Positions 1 to 7,764 of a stretch of 64,000 nucleotides of DNA are shown here, one piece after another. A program made the translations under genes and the position numbers. Each line of letters opens with the position of its first letter. Position 1 is the first letter of the stretch. The stretch is from positions 863,106 to 927,105 of the forward strand of contig NZ_RBAM01000001.1 of assembly GCF_003626645.1 (NCBI RefSeq), in the 5' to 3' direction. The notes beneath the pieces are model-generated. The model saw only the letters and a program-made list of their open reading frames with translations, was not told the DNA's origin and searched no databases. This DNA is from Streptomyces klenkii (lineage in GTDB: Bacteria > Actinomycetota > Actinomycetes > Streptomycetales > Streptomycetaceae).

Positions 1-363
1 CCCGAACCGTACGGCGGCCGCGGCGGCCTCGGTGGCCAAGCCCTGCCCCCAGTGGGAACGTCCCAGCCGCCAGCCGACCTCAACCGCCGGCAGTACCTCC
101 GGCAGGAAACCGGGTACTGAAAGGCCGGTGAACCCGGCCAGCTCGCCAGTGGACCGGATCTGCACGGCGAACAGGCCGAAGCCCTGTGACTCCCACTCGC
201 TCTCCCATGCCTGGATCCCGCCGCGAGTCTGCTGTTCGTCACGGACGCTGCCGTCACGGATCCACCGCATGACCTCGGGGTCGGCATTGATGGCAGCCAT
301 GGGCGCAACGTCTTCCTCGCGCCAGCGACGCAGGATCAATCGGGGAGTCTCAAGCGTGACCAT
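1..363 (-). CDS. GNAT-family N-acetyltransferase, RimJ/RimL type (partial)
   Basis: N-terminal 121 codons of an enzyme that moves an acetyl group from acetyl-CoA to an amine on a protein or small molecule; the gene runs off the left edge. The ATG at 363 opens MVTLETPRLILRRW, a standard RimJ/RimL beginning, and residues 105-110 read WGQGLA, which fits the Q/R-x-x-G-x-G/A acetyl-CoA pyrophosphate-binding loop. The missing C-terminal part, roughly 50-60 residues, should hold the last strands of the GNAT fold. The substrate cannot be read from the sequence. Downstream context is outside the window; upstream lies a decayed transposase. Confidence 0.85.
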   Translation of the reverse strand, partial: MVTLETPRLILRRWREEDVAPMAAINADPEVMRWIRDGSVRDEQQTRGGIQAWESEWESQGFGLFAVQIRSTGELAGFTGLSVPGFLPEVLPAVEVGWRLGRSHWGQGLATEAAAAAVRFG

Positions 364-486
364 CCAATCATTCTGGATCACAAAATTGGCACTCCGTCAT
401 CATCAACATGTGCTCCGGCCAAGGAACACACATGTCCAGCACAAGGCCGCGAGGATGAGTCTGCTGCTGCATCGCGATGCCGGGCG

Positions 487-674
487 AGAGTCATTGGCGG
501 AACTGTCATGCTTCCGGGGTGAGTTCTACGCCATGTCTCGCTGCGCGTGCGGACGCGTTGTTCGAGCTGGCTGATGCCGTTCTGTGCGGCGACGGTCCGG
601 TGAAGTCGTTGGCCGAGTTGTCGCTGGTGGGTGAACACCGCCGAGGCCACGGCGGGCTCAGCGTGCGGGTTTAG
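487..674 (+). pseudogene. N-terminal remnant of an NF041680-type transposase
   Basis: Two adjoining frames together read LAELSCFRGEFYA then CLAARADALFELADAV followed by LAELSLVGEHRRGHGGL, the start of a transposase group common in Streptomyces (annotated NF041680 in reference genomes, from memory). One extra base near position 531 breaks the frame between the two parts, and the match stops after about 60 residues. No catalytic residues remain. It is a dead fragment, and the insertion or deletion that made it probably set the boundary with the acetyltransferase gene. Confidence 0.6.
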
Positions 675-1111
675 GGGGCGGTTCCTCCGGGCGGAGATGC
701 CGCTGTGTCTGCCCTGGAGGAACGGTCGCCCGCGAGTGCGCCCAGCAGGAACCCGGCGTATCCGGCCAGCAAGAGCAGCAGGATGCGTCCGCTGCCGCCC
801 TCGTCGGTCCGTGGGTAGAGTCCGTCGGCGGCCAGGACGAGGGCGACGTCGAGGAGTTGCCCGATGATCACGACGGCGATGCCGAGACGGGTCCCGCGTC
901 CGGCCGGGAGCAGCCGGCCGGCCAGGGCGCCGATGCCTGTGAAGGCGGTCGCGACCGCCGCTGCAGCCGGTGCGGTCGGAGTGTCCGCGAGGGTGGGCGC
1001 CAGGGCTATGACCCCCGCCGAGGCGGCCACCCAGATGATGAAAGCCCCTGTTGTCTCAGGCCACACGTGCACGAGCTCAGGCCACACGCGCACGAGCCGT
1101 CGTTTTTCCAT
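671..1111 (-). CDS. Small four-helix integral membrane protein
   Basis: A 146-residue protein with four hydrophobic stretches (about residues 18-40, 46-67, 73-98 and 108-130), so an inner-membrane protein with no recognised domain. The ATG at 1111 is preferred over an upstream in-frame start at 1246, because the longer form would run through the operator and into the TetR gene. The first residues carry a short tandem repeat (VWPE twice) mirrored by a DNA repeat at 1061-1096. It is divergent from the TetR gene at 1193, and the shared promoter holds a 36-bp palindrome, so it is probably that repressor's target, perhaps a small efflux or stress membrane protein. The function itself is not recognisable. 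Confidence 0.7.
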   Translation of the reverse strand: MEKRRLVRVWPELVHVWPETTGAFIIWVAASAGVIALAPTLADTPTAPAAAAVATAFTGIGALAGRLLPAGRGTRLGIAVVIIGQLLDVALVLAADGLYPRTDEGGSGRILLLLLAGYAGFLLGALAGDRSSRADTAASPPGGTAP

Positions 1112-1136
1112 CGAGCTGCACCGCCGTTCACCTAGG

Positions 1137-1172
1137 ATGTAGCGTATGTAGCGATCGCTACATACGCTACAT
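1137..1172. promoter_or_regulatory. 36-bp perfect palindrome, likely TetR operator
   Basis: The 18 bases on the left (1137-1154) are the exact reverse complement of the 18 on the right (1155-1172); each arm contains TACATACGCTACAT or its complement. It lies 20 bp before the GTG of the TetR gene and 25 bp before the ATG of the divergent membrane protein, so a bound dimer pair would block both promoters. Confidence 0.85.
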
Positions 1173-1192
1173 GGCGCCCGAGGAGGAGGCAC

Positions 1193-1738
1193 GTGTCCCG
1201 TCGCGAAGAGTTGCTGAACGCGGCCATGCGCTACGTGGGGAAACACGGCCTCGCGACGCTCACCTTGCGACCCCTGGCCGCCGCGTTGGGCACCAGCGAC
1301 CGGATGCTCGTGTACTACTTCGGCAGTCGCGAGGGGCTGGTGGTGGCCCTGCTGGACCGGGCCTTCGCGGACTTGGCCGTCGTGTGGCGGGGGCAGCAGG
1401 TTACTAAGCCATCCGATCTGGTACGCGCGCTGTGGCAGGCCCTCGCGGAACCACGGGCCCGTGTGGCCGTGCGGCTGTATCTGGAAGCGGCCTCACTGGC
1501 CGAAGCGGATGAGCTGTGGCGCGAGCGGTTGGTGCCGGCCACGTCGTCCTACCTCCGCACTGCGGAGCAGTGGCTCGTCGGCGCCGGCATGTCTCCTGCC
1601 CTCGCCCCGGGCGCCGCCCGCCTCGCGTCCGCCGCCTTGGACGGCGTGCTGTTGCAGCTGGGTATCGACGGGGACGGGGCCGCGGCAGCGGAAACCGTGG
1701 AGTTGCTGGCCCGCCAACTCGACCAGCTGGCCGACTGA
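1193..1738 (+). CDS. TetR-family transcriptional regulator
   Basis: A 181-residue one-component repressor. The N-terminal helix-turn-helix spans about residues 20-45 (LATLTLRPLAAALGTSDRML followed by VYYFGSREGL), with the tyrosine-phenylalanine recognition-helix end typical of TetR. The remaining residues form the helical ligand-binding and dimer domain, which shows no ligand clue. The GTG start at 1193 follows a strong AGGAGGAGG ribosome site at 1181-1189. The 36-bp palindrome just upstream, shared with the divergent membrane protein, suggests autoregulation and control of that neighbour. Confidence 0.9.
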   Translation: MSRREELLNAAMRYVGKHGLATLTLRPLAAALGTSDRMLVYYFGSREGLVVALLDRAFADLAVVWRGQQVTKPSDLVRALWQALAEPRARVAVRLYLEAASLAEADELWRERLVPATSSYLRTAEQWLVGAGMSPALAPGAARLASAALDGVLLQLGIDGDGAAAAETVELLARQLDQLAD

Positions 1739-2020
1739 GCTCGCCCCACCCCTCGGACACCCGTGGGACGGTCAGGAGCGGGGCCGCCGGGACACTGCTG
1801 GGCATGTGCAGCCCGCTCACTGTGACGCGGGACCGGCCGCCCGCGCATGCAGCTCCGGCGGCCACGGCATGACTCCACCGAGGAGTGAGACCCCCAATCC
1901 GCCAGTGCCGTCCGGAGGCCAGGCGCATGCCCGTCGCAGCCCCGCGGCTGCGGGCCGACGAAGCGGTCACCATGCCGTATCCCGAAGCAGTCACCATGCC
2001 GTCCCCGTTCCTACCAGAAC

Positions 2021-2064
2021 GCGTATAGGGCGCGACACCCTTGCGGGTGCCGCGCCCTATACGC
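2021..2064. terminator. Bidirectional hairpin between convergent genes
   Basis: Stem GCGTATAGGGCGCG pairs perfectly with CGCGCCCTATACGC, then one A/C mismatch, then CACCC/GGGTG closing a TTGC loop. It sits between the TetR gene end (1738) and the convergent cell-wall gene end (2117). The rest of 1739-2116 holds a short direct repeat (GTCACCATGCCGT at about 1965 and 1990) and no gene. Confidence 0.75.
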
Positions 2065-2116
2065 GTCGTGCGCTATCTATTGTGTGAGATGCGCACTGTG
2101 TGCTGCCTGAACCGGG

Positions 2117-2788
2117 TCAGTAGGCGGAGTTGACGTTGTCCATGGAGCCGTACTTGTCGGCGGCGTAGTTGCAGGACGCGGTGATGTTGGCGACCGGGTC
2201 GTAGATGTCCCAGGACGTGCCCTCGACGTGGTACGCCTTGAAGGTCGGGTCGATGATCTGCAGCAGGCCCTTCGAGGGGACACCGTTGACAGCGTTGACG
2301 TCCCAGTCGTTGATCGCACGCGGGTTGCCGGTCGACTCACGCATCACGTTCTTCTTGATGCCCTCGTACGAAGCGGGGATGCCCTTGGCGTGCAGGATGT
2401 CCAGGGACTCCTGGATCCAGCCGTCCAGGTTGTCGGCGTAAGCCTTCTTCGCCGGGGCGGCCGGGGCGGCGGGCTTGAGGGCCTTGCGCTCGGTGGAACG
2501 GTTGGCGCGCTCAGCACCGGCCTTCACCTTGCCGGCGGTCTCCGCGGCGGCCTTGGCATCGGCGCCGGCCTTGTCGGAGGCCTTGGCCAGCTCGCCGTCC
2601 TGCGTCACACCGAACTCCTGGGCACTCTGCGCCACGGGCTTCACACCGACGCTGGAGACGTCAGCGGCGGAAGCCTGCGGCACCAGCGCGAACGTCAGAG
2701 CGGCGGCACCGGCGACGGTGACGAGACCGGCGGCGGAGAACTTGTGAGCCTTGGGCAGAGCGGTATAGCCGGAGATGGTGGAACGCAT
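2117..2788 (-). CDS. Secreted transglycosylase SLT-domain protein
   Basis: A 223-residue exported lysozyme-fold protein expected to cut peptidoglycan glycan strands outside the membrane. Residues 1-41 are a signal peptide (hydrophobic core near 18-36, cleavage after ASA). Residues 65-115 are an Ala/Lys/Glu-rich helical linker. Residues 118-223 are a compact SLT domain: the likely catalytic glutamate is Glu151 in RESTGNP, followed by the GLLQI strand near 174-178. Streptomyces have several such proteins, linked to growth, sporulation and resuscitation. It has its own promoter and a structured leader upstream. The ATG at 2788 follows GAAGAGG 12-18 bases upstream. Confidence 0.85.
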   Translation of the reverse strand: MRSTISGYTALPKAHKFSAAGLVTVAGAAALTFALVPQASAADVSSVGVKPVAQSAQEFGVTQDGELAKASDKAGADAKAAAETAGKVKAGAERANRSTERKALKPAAPAAPAKKAYADNLDGWIQESLDILHAKGIPASYEGIKKNVMRESTGNPRAINDWDVNAVNGVPSKGLLQIIDPTFKAYHVEGTSWDIYDPVANITASCNYAADKYGSMDNVNSAY

Positions 2789-2818
2789 GGCTGAGCAGAA
2801 CCTCTTCCAATCGGGGAT

Positions 2819-2880
2819 GTCGCACCGGGCCTCTTCGGCACGGGAAAGGCGCCGCGTCTCGAACGACGGCGCCCTGCGAC
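2819..2880 (-). promoter_or_regulatory. Structured 5' leader of the SLT-domain gene
   Basis: In the transcript an outer stem GTCGCA/TGCGAC (2875-2880 with 2819-2824) encloses a GGCGCC/GGCGCC hairpin (2849-2873) and a small GCC/GGC hairpin, a three-way-junction layout beginning at the predicted transcription start. Cell-wall hydrolase genes in Streptomyces are often under leader control. The c-di-AMP (ydaO) riboswitch signature is not present, so the role is open. Confidence 0.35.
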
Positions 2881-2886
2881 TCAGCC

Positions 2887-2916
2887 ATTGTTAGCGGCGC
2901 GAAACCCGCCTGACAA
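2887..2916 (-). promoter_or_regulatory. Likely promoter of the SLT-domain gene
   Basis: On the minus strand TTGTCA (2911-2916) is followed after 17 bases by TAACAAT (2887-2893), close to the housekeeping sigma consensus. The start point would fall near 2880, at the foot of the structured leader. Confidence 0.5.
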
Positions 2917-3392
2917 AGGGTGTGATCTACGAGGTAATGCCGTAATGCATCCACACTCGATGACCGGAATGCCTGATTTGGTGCCCCTGGTGCTACGACC
3001 GGGCATCGTATGTGATCGGGCCCACGTGGGTGCCCTCACGCTCCGAGCCTCCGGTGCCGACTCACCGCGACCAGTCGATTACGCGCACGGAGCGTCCGCG
3101 GGAAGGGCGCGCTCACAGGCTGTGCACGAGTGGTGCCACTACGGCCCTGCGGCTCTGCGCCGCACCGCCCGCCACTGCTCTACGTCGCCGGCGACCGCTG
3201 ATGGCCTGAGGGCGATACCCAGGATCCCGCTGGACCGTGTCCACCCCCGGCTGACCATCCGCTCCGCGTGGATTGACCACACCGGAGAGCTGACTCGTTA
3301 TCGAGGGCACTCTGATCCGTGTCGAGAGCGACCGCCTGTCCGGCGGCAATGACCCGCTTCCGCTGCGGCTGCGGTCGCGTGTCACCAGCAGG
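2917..3392. other. Stretch without a recognisable gene
   Basis: Several long open frames exist because of high GC, but none has a ribosome site plus a recognisable family or sensible composition. I see nothing functional here. Confidence 0.4.
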
Positions 3393-3423
3393 GCGCTGCC
3401 CCCGCTGGAGCCGGGGGCAGCGC
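3393..3423. terminator. Strong 12-bp stem hairpin
   Basis: GCGCTGCCCCCG (3393-3404) pairs perfectly with CGGGGGCAGCGC (3412-3423) around a 7-base loop. It lies about 120 bp beyond the end of the decayed secreted-protein gene on the minus strand and is probably its terminator. Confidence 0.65.
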
Positions 3424-3541
3424 AGACACCGGAGACCGGATACCGGCGCCCGGCCTCTCGGCTGTTGCGTGCTTGTGTGCCGTCTTGTCGTCCGGGCCGG
3501 GGGCCTTGGTATCGGCTGCGTTCCGGGGCAGTGGGTGGCTG

Positions 3542-3837
3542 TCAGCTGCCGATCGTGGCGAGTGCCGGGCGGAAGGAGGCAAGGGCACCGACCTGCTGCG
3601 GCCCCGTCCACGTGTAACCGGTGAGCCTGCTCCTCCAGACCTGCTCGTCGCCCGTGACGCCCTTCCACGCCATGAACGTGCTGCCGTCACTGACGCCGTC
3701 CCTCCCGTGCGCGGAAGCTCCGACGCATGGGCGCCCGGTGCGGCGAATCTCTGTACCGCGGCCGCCGCCGCGGCCGCCGTGCCCACGCGCAGAATCCGGC
3801 GGCGGCTGGGTAACGCGTGTCTCTCTGTCTCTCTCAC
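3542..3837 (-). pseudogene. Frameshifted twin-arginine secreted protein with tectonin-like repeat
   Basis: A GTG at 3837 with a GAGGGGG ribosome site starts a twin-arginine signal peptide: SRRRIL, then an alanine-rich core, then an AHA-type cleavage site. About 45 codons in, the frame is lost. The next frame reads DGSTFMAWKGVTGDEQVW and then SRLTGYTWTGPQQV, the repeat style of secreted tectonin/sialidase-like beta-propeller proteins (GSTYMAWKG, W-T-x-Q-Q-V), ending at 3542. Only about one repeat remains, so the gene is both frameshifted and much shorter than its relatives. Confidence 0.6.
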
Positions 3838-4251
3838 TGTTCCCCCTCGGTCTATGAACCCCATCGAGCCGCGCCCACGCAGACGCGGGCACGCCGACTA
3901 TGCCGAGGTACGGGAGGAAGCCGGCGTCCGGTCGACTCAGCTGAACGGGCAACAGGGCCGCCCGTCTCTTTCGGGCCAGGCCGGATCAGCCCGCGGCATC
4001 GGACGCCTCGCCCATCGCGCGGCGAAGTCACGGACGCGGCAGCGATGCATGCGCCCGTGCGCGGCATCGACGTGGCCTCCTGCCTGATCCGCCCCCGGGG
4101 GGCCGACCGCTGCGCCGCCGCGTGTTCGGCGAGAAGTCGTGGGCGAGTGAGTGTTCGCTTTGTACTGCTTTGCAGGACCTCAGCCGGACGCGGAATCACG
4201 GCTCACCATCGTCGAGTGCCGTTCGATCGGCGGGCGTACGGCTCATCCGGG
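3838..4251. other. Stretch without a recognisable gene
   Basis: This lies between the decayed secreted-protein gene and the end of the convergent TetR gene. Open frames here lack ribosome sites and recognisable sequence. Confidence 0.4.
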
Positions 4252-4854
4252 TCATTGTGCGGCCCGGAGCGCGGTGAGTTGCCGGTCGAGTGTCGCCAGG
4301 GCGGAGTCGGTGGTGAGGCGGCCCGTCAGGATCTGCATGCTGAGTCCGTCGGCGAGGGCGATCAGCGTGTCCGCCTCCCCGTCGGCATCGGCGTCGGAGC
4401 GGACGTCTCCGGATGCCTGCGCCGTACGGAGCAGCAGGGCGATGAGTTCCGCGAGTCCCTCGTAGTGCTTCCGCTGGACGACTGCCACGGCGGGAGTGAC
4501 GGCGGAGTGGGCGGCGAAGGCGAGCCAGGCCCGGGTCTCCGCCAGGGTCGGTTCGTCGTGCGGCATGATGCCGGCGAGTGTGTGCTTCAGCATCGTCGCG
4601 GCCGAGTCCGGGTCGGCGGAGTCGGCGATCCGGTCCCGTGCGCGCGTGCTGACCCGCTCGTTCATGTCCTCCACGACGGCGGCCATCATCTCTTCCTTGC
4701 TGGAGAAACAGCGCTGCACGGCTCCGACCGAGACGCCGGCGCGGGTGGCGACGTCGCGCATGGTCATCCCCTCAAGTCCTTGTTCGCTGACGAGGGCGAA
4801 GGCCGCCGCCACGATCCGGCGCCGCCGGCTGTCGTAATCCACCTGTCTGGGCAT
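4252..4854 (-). CDS. TetR-family transcriptional regulator
   Basis: A 200-residue repressor starting MPRQVDYDSRRRRIV at 4854. The helix-turn-helix lies at about residues 28-52 (MTMRDVATRAGVSVGAVQRC followed by FSSKEEM), and the remaining helices form a TetR C-terminal ligand domain. An in-frame start further upstream (4950) is rejected because it would cover the operator palindrome and the neighbouring ribosome site. It is divergent from a small membrane-protein gene coupled to a hydrolase gene, and the 28-bp inverted repeat between them is the likely operator for both directions. Confidence 0.9.
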   Translation of the reverse strand: MPRQVDYDSRRRRIVAAAFALVSEQGLEGMTMRDVATRAGVSVGAVQRCFSSKEEMMAAVVEDMNERVSTRARDRIADSADPDSAATMLKHTLAGIMPHDEPTLAETRAWLAFAAHSAVTPAVAVVQRKHYEGLAELIALLLRTAQASGDVRSDADADGEADTLIALADGLSMQILTGRLTTDSALATLDRQLTALRAAQ

Positions 4855-4869
4855 GCCTCCGATTCTAGT

Positions 4870-4897
4870 GATACTTTCGTATCGATACGAGCGTATC
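4870..4897. promoter_or_regulatory. Palindromic operator for the TetR gene pair
   Basis: A central perfect 14-bp palindrome TCGTATCGATACGA (4877-4890) is flanked symmetrically by GATAC (4870-4874) and GTATC (4893-4897). It lies 15 bp before the TetR ATG and about 40 bp before the divergent ATG, in the shared promoter. Confidence 0.8.
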
Positions 4898-4937
4898 GAA
4901 TCGGATCCCGGACGACCGGACGACCGGAGGAAACGGC

Positions 4938-5195
4938 ATGACCGTGACACGCACGAGGCAGCTCCGTCAGAGCAGTTGGCAGCGCACCCGCTGGCTCCTG
5001 GGGGTGATCCTGTTGGTGCAAGGCTTCGGATCGGCCCTCACCGAGAGGCTGTGGAGCACCAGCTTCGGCGTGGCCGGCCTCCTCAGAGGCGCAGGACTGC
5101 CGCAATGGACCGACCTGGCTGTCGGTGCCGTCGGTGCGGCACTCCTCGGCTGGGCACAGGCCGCACGAGGCGCGGAACGGCGAGCCCGTGCCTGA
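4938..5195 (+). CDS. Small two-helix membrane protein
   Basis: An 85-residue protein with two hydrophobic segments (about residues 18-40 and 60-77) and basic ends. The ATG at 4938 has a GGAGGAAAC ribosome site. The hydrolase gene's GTG overlaps its last codons, so the two are translationally coupled. Gene order resembles Streptomyces loci where a TetR repressor controls a short membrane protein plus an enzyme. No domain is recognised. Confidence 0.7.
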   Translation: MTVTRTRQLRQSSWQRTRWLLGVILLVQGFGSALTERLWSTSFGVAGLLRGAGLPQWTDLAVGAVGAALLGWAQAARGAERRARA

Positions 5196-6240
5196 ACCGG
5201 CCAACGCTTCCTCTCCCGTCGGGACACCCCAAGAGCACGCCCCGACCCGCGGAGTCAGCCGGCGGCGTCTGCTGCGCCGTGCCGGGACGGTGGTAGCCGC
5301 AGCCGGCGCGGGCGCCGCGGCGGGAAGCCTGCTCAGCGCACACTCTGGAACGCAGAAGGGCGCGACGCAGAAAGGCGAGACTCAGAAAGCCGAGAGCAGG
5401 AAGCAGCCGACCTTCCTCCTTGTGCACGGCGCCAACAGCAACGCCTACGCCTTCGCCCCCCTGATCGCCGCGCTCACCATGGAAGGCCACCGCGCGCTCG
5501 CCGTAGACCTCCCCGGCCACGGCGTGCAGGCGAACTTCCCACCCTCCTACCAGACACCACAAGACTTGACCGCGTTCGCCGCCGCCCTGTCATCCGTCCT
5601 CTCCAGGACGACCCTGGAGGACAACGCCCGACATGTCGTGAGCGTCGTGCGCCGCATCGCCCGGCAGGGCCCGGTCATCCTGGTCGGCCACAGCATGGGC
5701 GGCGCCACGATCACCAGGGCGGCCAATCAGGTGCCGGACGCGATAGCGCGGCTGGTGTACCTGTCGGCATTCTGCTGCGTCCGGATACGGACCGTTCTCG
5801 ACTGCTTCCTGGTCCCGGAGGGGAGGACGACGCTGCTCCCCACCATCCCGAGCGTGGGAAATCCCGAACGGACCGGTGTTCTCCGTAACAACTGGCGCTC
5901 GGCGGACGCCGGCTTCATCGCCAAGGCGAAGGCCGCCTTCGCCGCTGAGTACAGCGATACGGTCTTCCGTAACGCGCTCAACGCCTTCGAGCCGGACGAG
6001 TCGGCCTCGCTCATCCGTGACGACGCCCGCGGCCACCCGGCGACGTGGGGTCGCATCCCCCGCAGCTACCTTCGCTTCACCCTCGACCGCAGCATCCCGC
6101 CCGCCCTCCAGGACCGGATGATCAGGGAGGCTGACGCGGCAACACCCGGTAACCGGTTCGACGTCCACTCCCTGCCCGCCCCGCATCTCGGACCCGCCGA
6201 CCCGGCCCCTCTGGCTACGGTCCTCGCGAGTCTGGTGTGA
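5188..6240 (+). CDS. Secreted (Tat) alpha/beta hydrolase
   Basis: A 350-residue alpha/beta-hydrolase of the EstC/pyrethroid-hydrolase-like group, probably an exported esterase. The GTG at 5188 is preferred because it overlaps the upstream stop. Residues 24-48 form a twin-arginine signal (SRRRLLRR then an alanine/glycine-rich core). A tandem TQKG linker follows (three copies), then the fold: FLLVHGANSNAYAF (oxyanion region), DLPGHG, the nucleophile motif GHSMGG at about 169-174, and a C-terminal HSLPAPHLGP histidine segment. Substrate is unknown. Regulation is likely by the divergent TetR protein. Confidence 0.85.
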   Translation: MPEPANASSPVGTPQEHAPTRGVSRRRLLRRAGTVVAAAGAGAAAGSLLSAHSGTQKGATQKGETQKAESRKQPTFLLVHGANSNAYAFAPLIAALTMEGHRALAVDLPGHGVQANFPPSYQTPQDLTAFAAALSSVLSRTTLEDNARHVVSVVRRIARQGPVILVGHSMGGATITRAANQVPDAIARLVYLSAFCCVRIRTVLDCFLVPEGRTTLLPTIPSVGNPERTGVLRNNWRSADAGFIAKAKAAFAAEYSDTVFRNALNAFEPDESASLIRDDARGHPATWGRIPRSYLRFTLDRSIPPALQDRMIREADAATPGNRFDVHSLPAPHLGPADPAPLATVLASLV

Positions 6241-6309
6241 CGACGCCTTGAGTAGTGAAGCAGCGGTACGGTGACGTGCCGGCGTCGGGCGCCGCAGTGA
6301 GCACGATTG

Positions 6310-6775
6310 TCAGGACCGCAGGGGCAGGGCCTGCGCCAGCTCGCGGTACTGCCGCAGAAGCTCGGAGTGGTCCTGTCCTTCGGACAGGACGACTTGCACG
6401 GCAACGTGGTCGGCTCCCGCTTTCTGGAACTCCTCGATGCGGAAGCGGACCCGTTCGGCGTCGCCGAATGCGAAGAGGGCGTCGACGAGGCGGTCGCTGC
6501 CGCCGCCCTTGAAGTCGTCCTCGGTGTAGCCGGCGCGTGTGAGGTTGTTGGTGTAGTTGGGCAGGGACAGGTAGAGGGTGAGGTAGTCGCGGGCGGTGGC
6601 GCGGGCGCGAGCCTGGTCGGTGTCGAGGACGACCTTCATCTCCGGGCCGAGGAACGGCTGAGCGCCCAGGGTTTCCCGGGCCTGGGCGGTGAACTCGGGC
6701 GTGACGAGGTAGGGGATGGCTCCCGCCGCGCGGTCACCGGCAAGGCGGAGCATCTTCGGGCCCATCGCGGTCGAA
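6310..6775 (-). pseudogene. C-terminal piece of an F420-dependent LLM-class oxidoreductase
   Basis: Reading MGPKMLRLAGDRAAGAIPY through PNYTNNLTRAGYTEDDFKGG to the stop at 6310 gives about 150 residues typical of the C-terminal half of LLM-class TIM-barrel oxidoreductases of the TIGR03620-like group, which use F420 or FMN. The N-terminal ~170 residues with the start of the barrel are absent. It is joined out of frame to the next pseudogene at about 6770, so a deletion fused two neighbouring F420-related genes. Confidence 0.75.
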
Positions 6776-7349
6776 GAGGGAGCCGCCTTCGGCCGGGGTG
6801 CCGGTGTCCACGGGCTGGAAGCCGCAGCTGAGAGCCGGCTCGGCCACCTTACGCTTCGCCTCGGCGCCGTCGCCCGCGAGCAGGACGGCGCGGCGCCCGC
6901 CGCCGACAGCAGGATCCTTGGAAAGAACCTGGTCCAGGTACGTGTTGAAGCCCTCCGCCGGACGTGCCCCCGGCACCAGCGAGGCGACCACCTCACCGGG
7001 CTGACGACCTCCGGTGTCGATGACCTCGATACCGTCCGGGCCGTCGCGCAGTGGGTTGACCGGAGTCAGGACGACCCTGCCCTCCCGGGAGGAGACCGAG
7101 GCTGCTGCGCTCTCCTTCCGGCTCCACTGCACGGCCAGGAGCACGATGTCACCGAAGTCGGCGGCCTCCTGCGGCGTGCCGGCCGACGCGTTCGCGCCGA
7201 ACTCGGCGACGAGCGGGGTCAGGGGTTTCCGGGGCGTGGGAGTTCGCCGGCCTCAGCTGATGCCCGGCCCGGGTGACAAGCCCGGCCAGAGCGGTGCCGA
7301 TGCGCCCGGTACCGATGGTTCCGACCTTCAGGCACCCACCGTCGCACAA
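6776..7349 (-). pseudogene. NADPH:F420 reductase-like protein, frameshifted and C-terminally truncated
   Basis: The start region reads LKVGTIGTGRIGTALAGL, a Rossmann dinucleotide-binding glycine motif. After ANSHAPET one extra C near 7225 shifts the frame, and the sequence resumes as LVAEFGANASAGTPQEAAD, DIVLLAVQW, then VIDTGGRQPGEVVASLVPGA, EGFNTYL and GFQPVDTGTPAEGGSL. This is the F420-dependent NADP oxidoreductase family in order. The last ~15 residues are replaced by the LLM fragment. Two lesions mean no product. The intact enzyme would reduce coenzyme F420 with NADPH. Confidence 0.75.
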
Positions 7350-7548
7350 GCACCCGAAGCCCGCTTCCCGGGTGGTGCCGGGCCACCGGGGTCACCGGAC
7401 GCGGTAGAGCTTGCCGGTCATGTGGAAGAATTTCGTCCCGTAGCCGATGCTGTCGGTACGTGCGACGTGCGACGAAGGCCTCCACCTGGGGGACGTACGC
7501 CCCGGCCCCGGGCCGAAAGGCATGCACCTTGGGCGGGCGCCGAGGATC

Positions 7549-7764
7549 TCACGGGCTGCCGGAGTGCGAGATGCTCCGCACCAACTGGCCCACAACGTTC
7601 AGGGCACCCTGCCCGAAATCCGTCGGGGCGACCAGCAGGCCGAAAACCAGCACGATGGTCACGGTCAGCCACTGGTCGGCCCGGCTCCGGGCTTGTACGC
7701 GTCGGCGTATTCGGAGGGCAATGATGACGGCCAGCAGGACCGCCACATTGATCGTCATCATCAC
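7549..7764 (-). CDS. Small two-helix membrane protein
   Basis: A 71-residue protein with two hydrophobic stretches (residues 4-20 and 32-48) separated by an Arg-rich loop. Consecutive starts GTG-ATG-ATG (7764-7756) lie 8-14 bases after AGGGGG. It resembles short membrane proteins found in Streptomyces mobile elements, but I cannot name a family. Downstream to 7350 the minus strand holds only broken frames. Confidence 0.5.
   Translation of the reverse strand: MMMTINVAVLLAVIIALRIRRRVQARSRADQWLTVTIVLVFGLLVAPTDFGQGALNVVGQLVRSISHSGSP

Noticed and set aside
32..574. 180-codon plus-strand frame at the left edge
   Set aside because: Its first part is the reverse complement of a clear GNAT acetyltransferase; only its last ~20 codons belong to a transposase remnant.
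2819..2960. c-di-AMP (ydaO-type) riboswitch before the SLT-domain gene
   Set aside because: The conserved GGGTGAATCC and GACAGCTAAC core bases are not present; only general stem structure and a GCTAAC-like string overlapping the promoter are seen.
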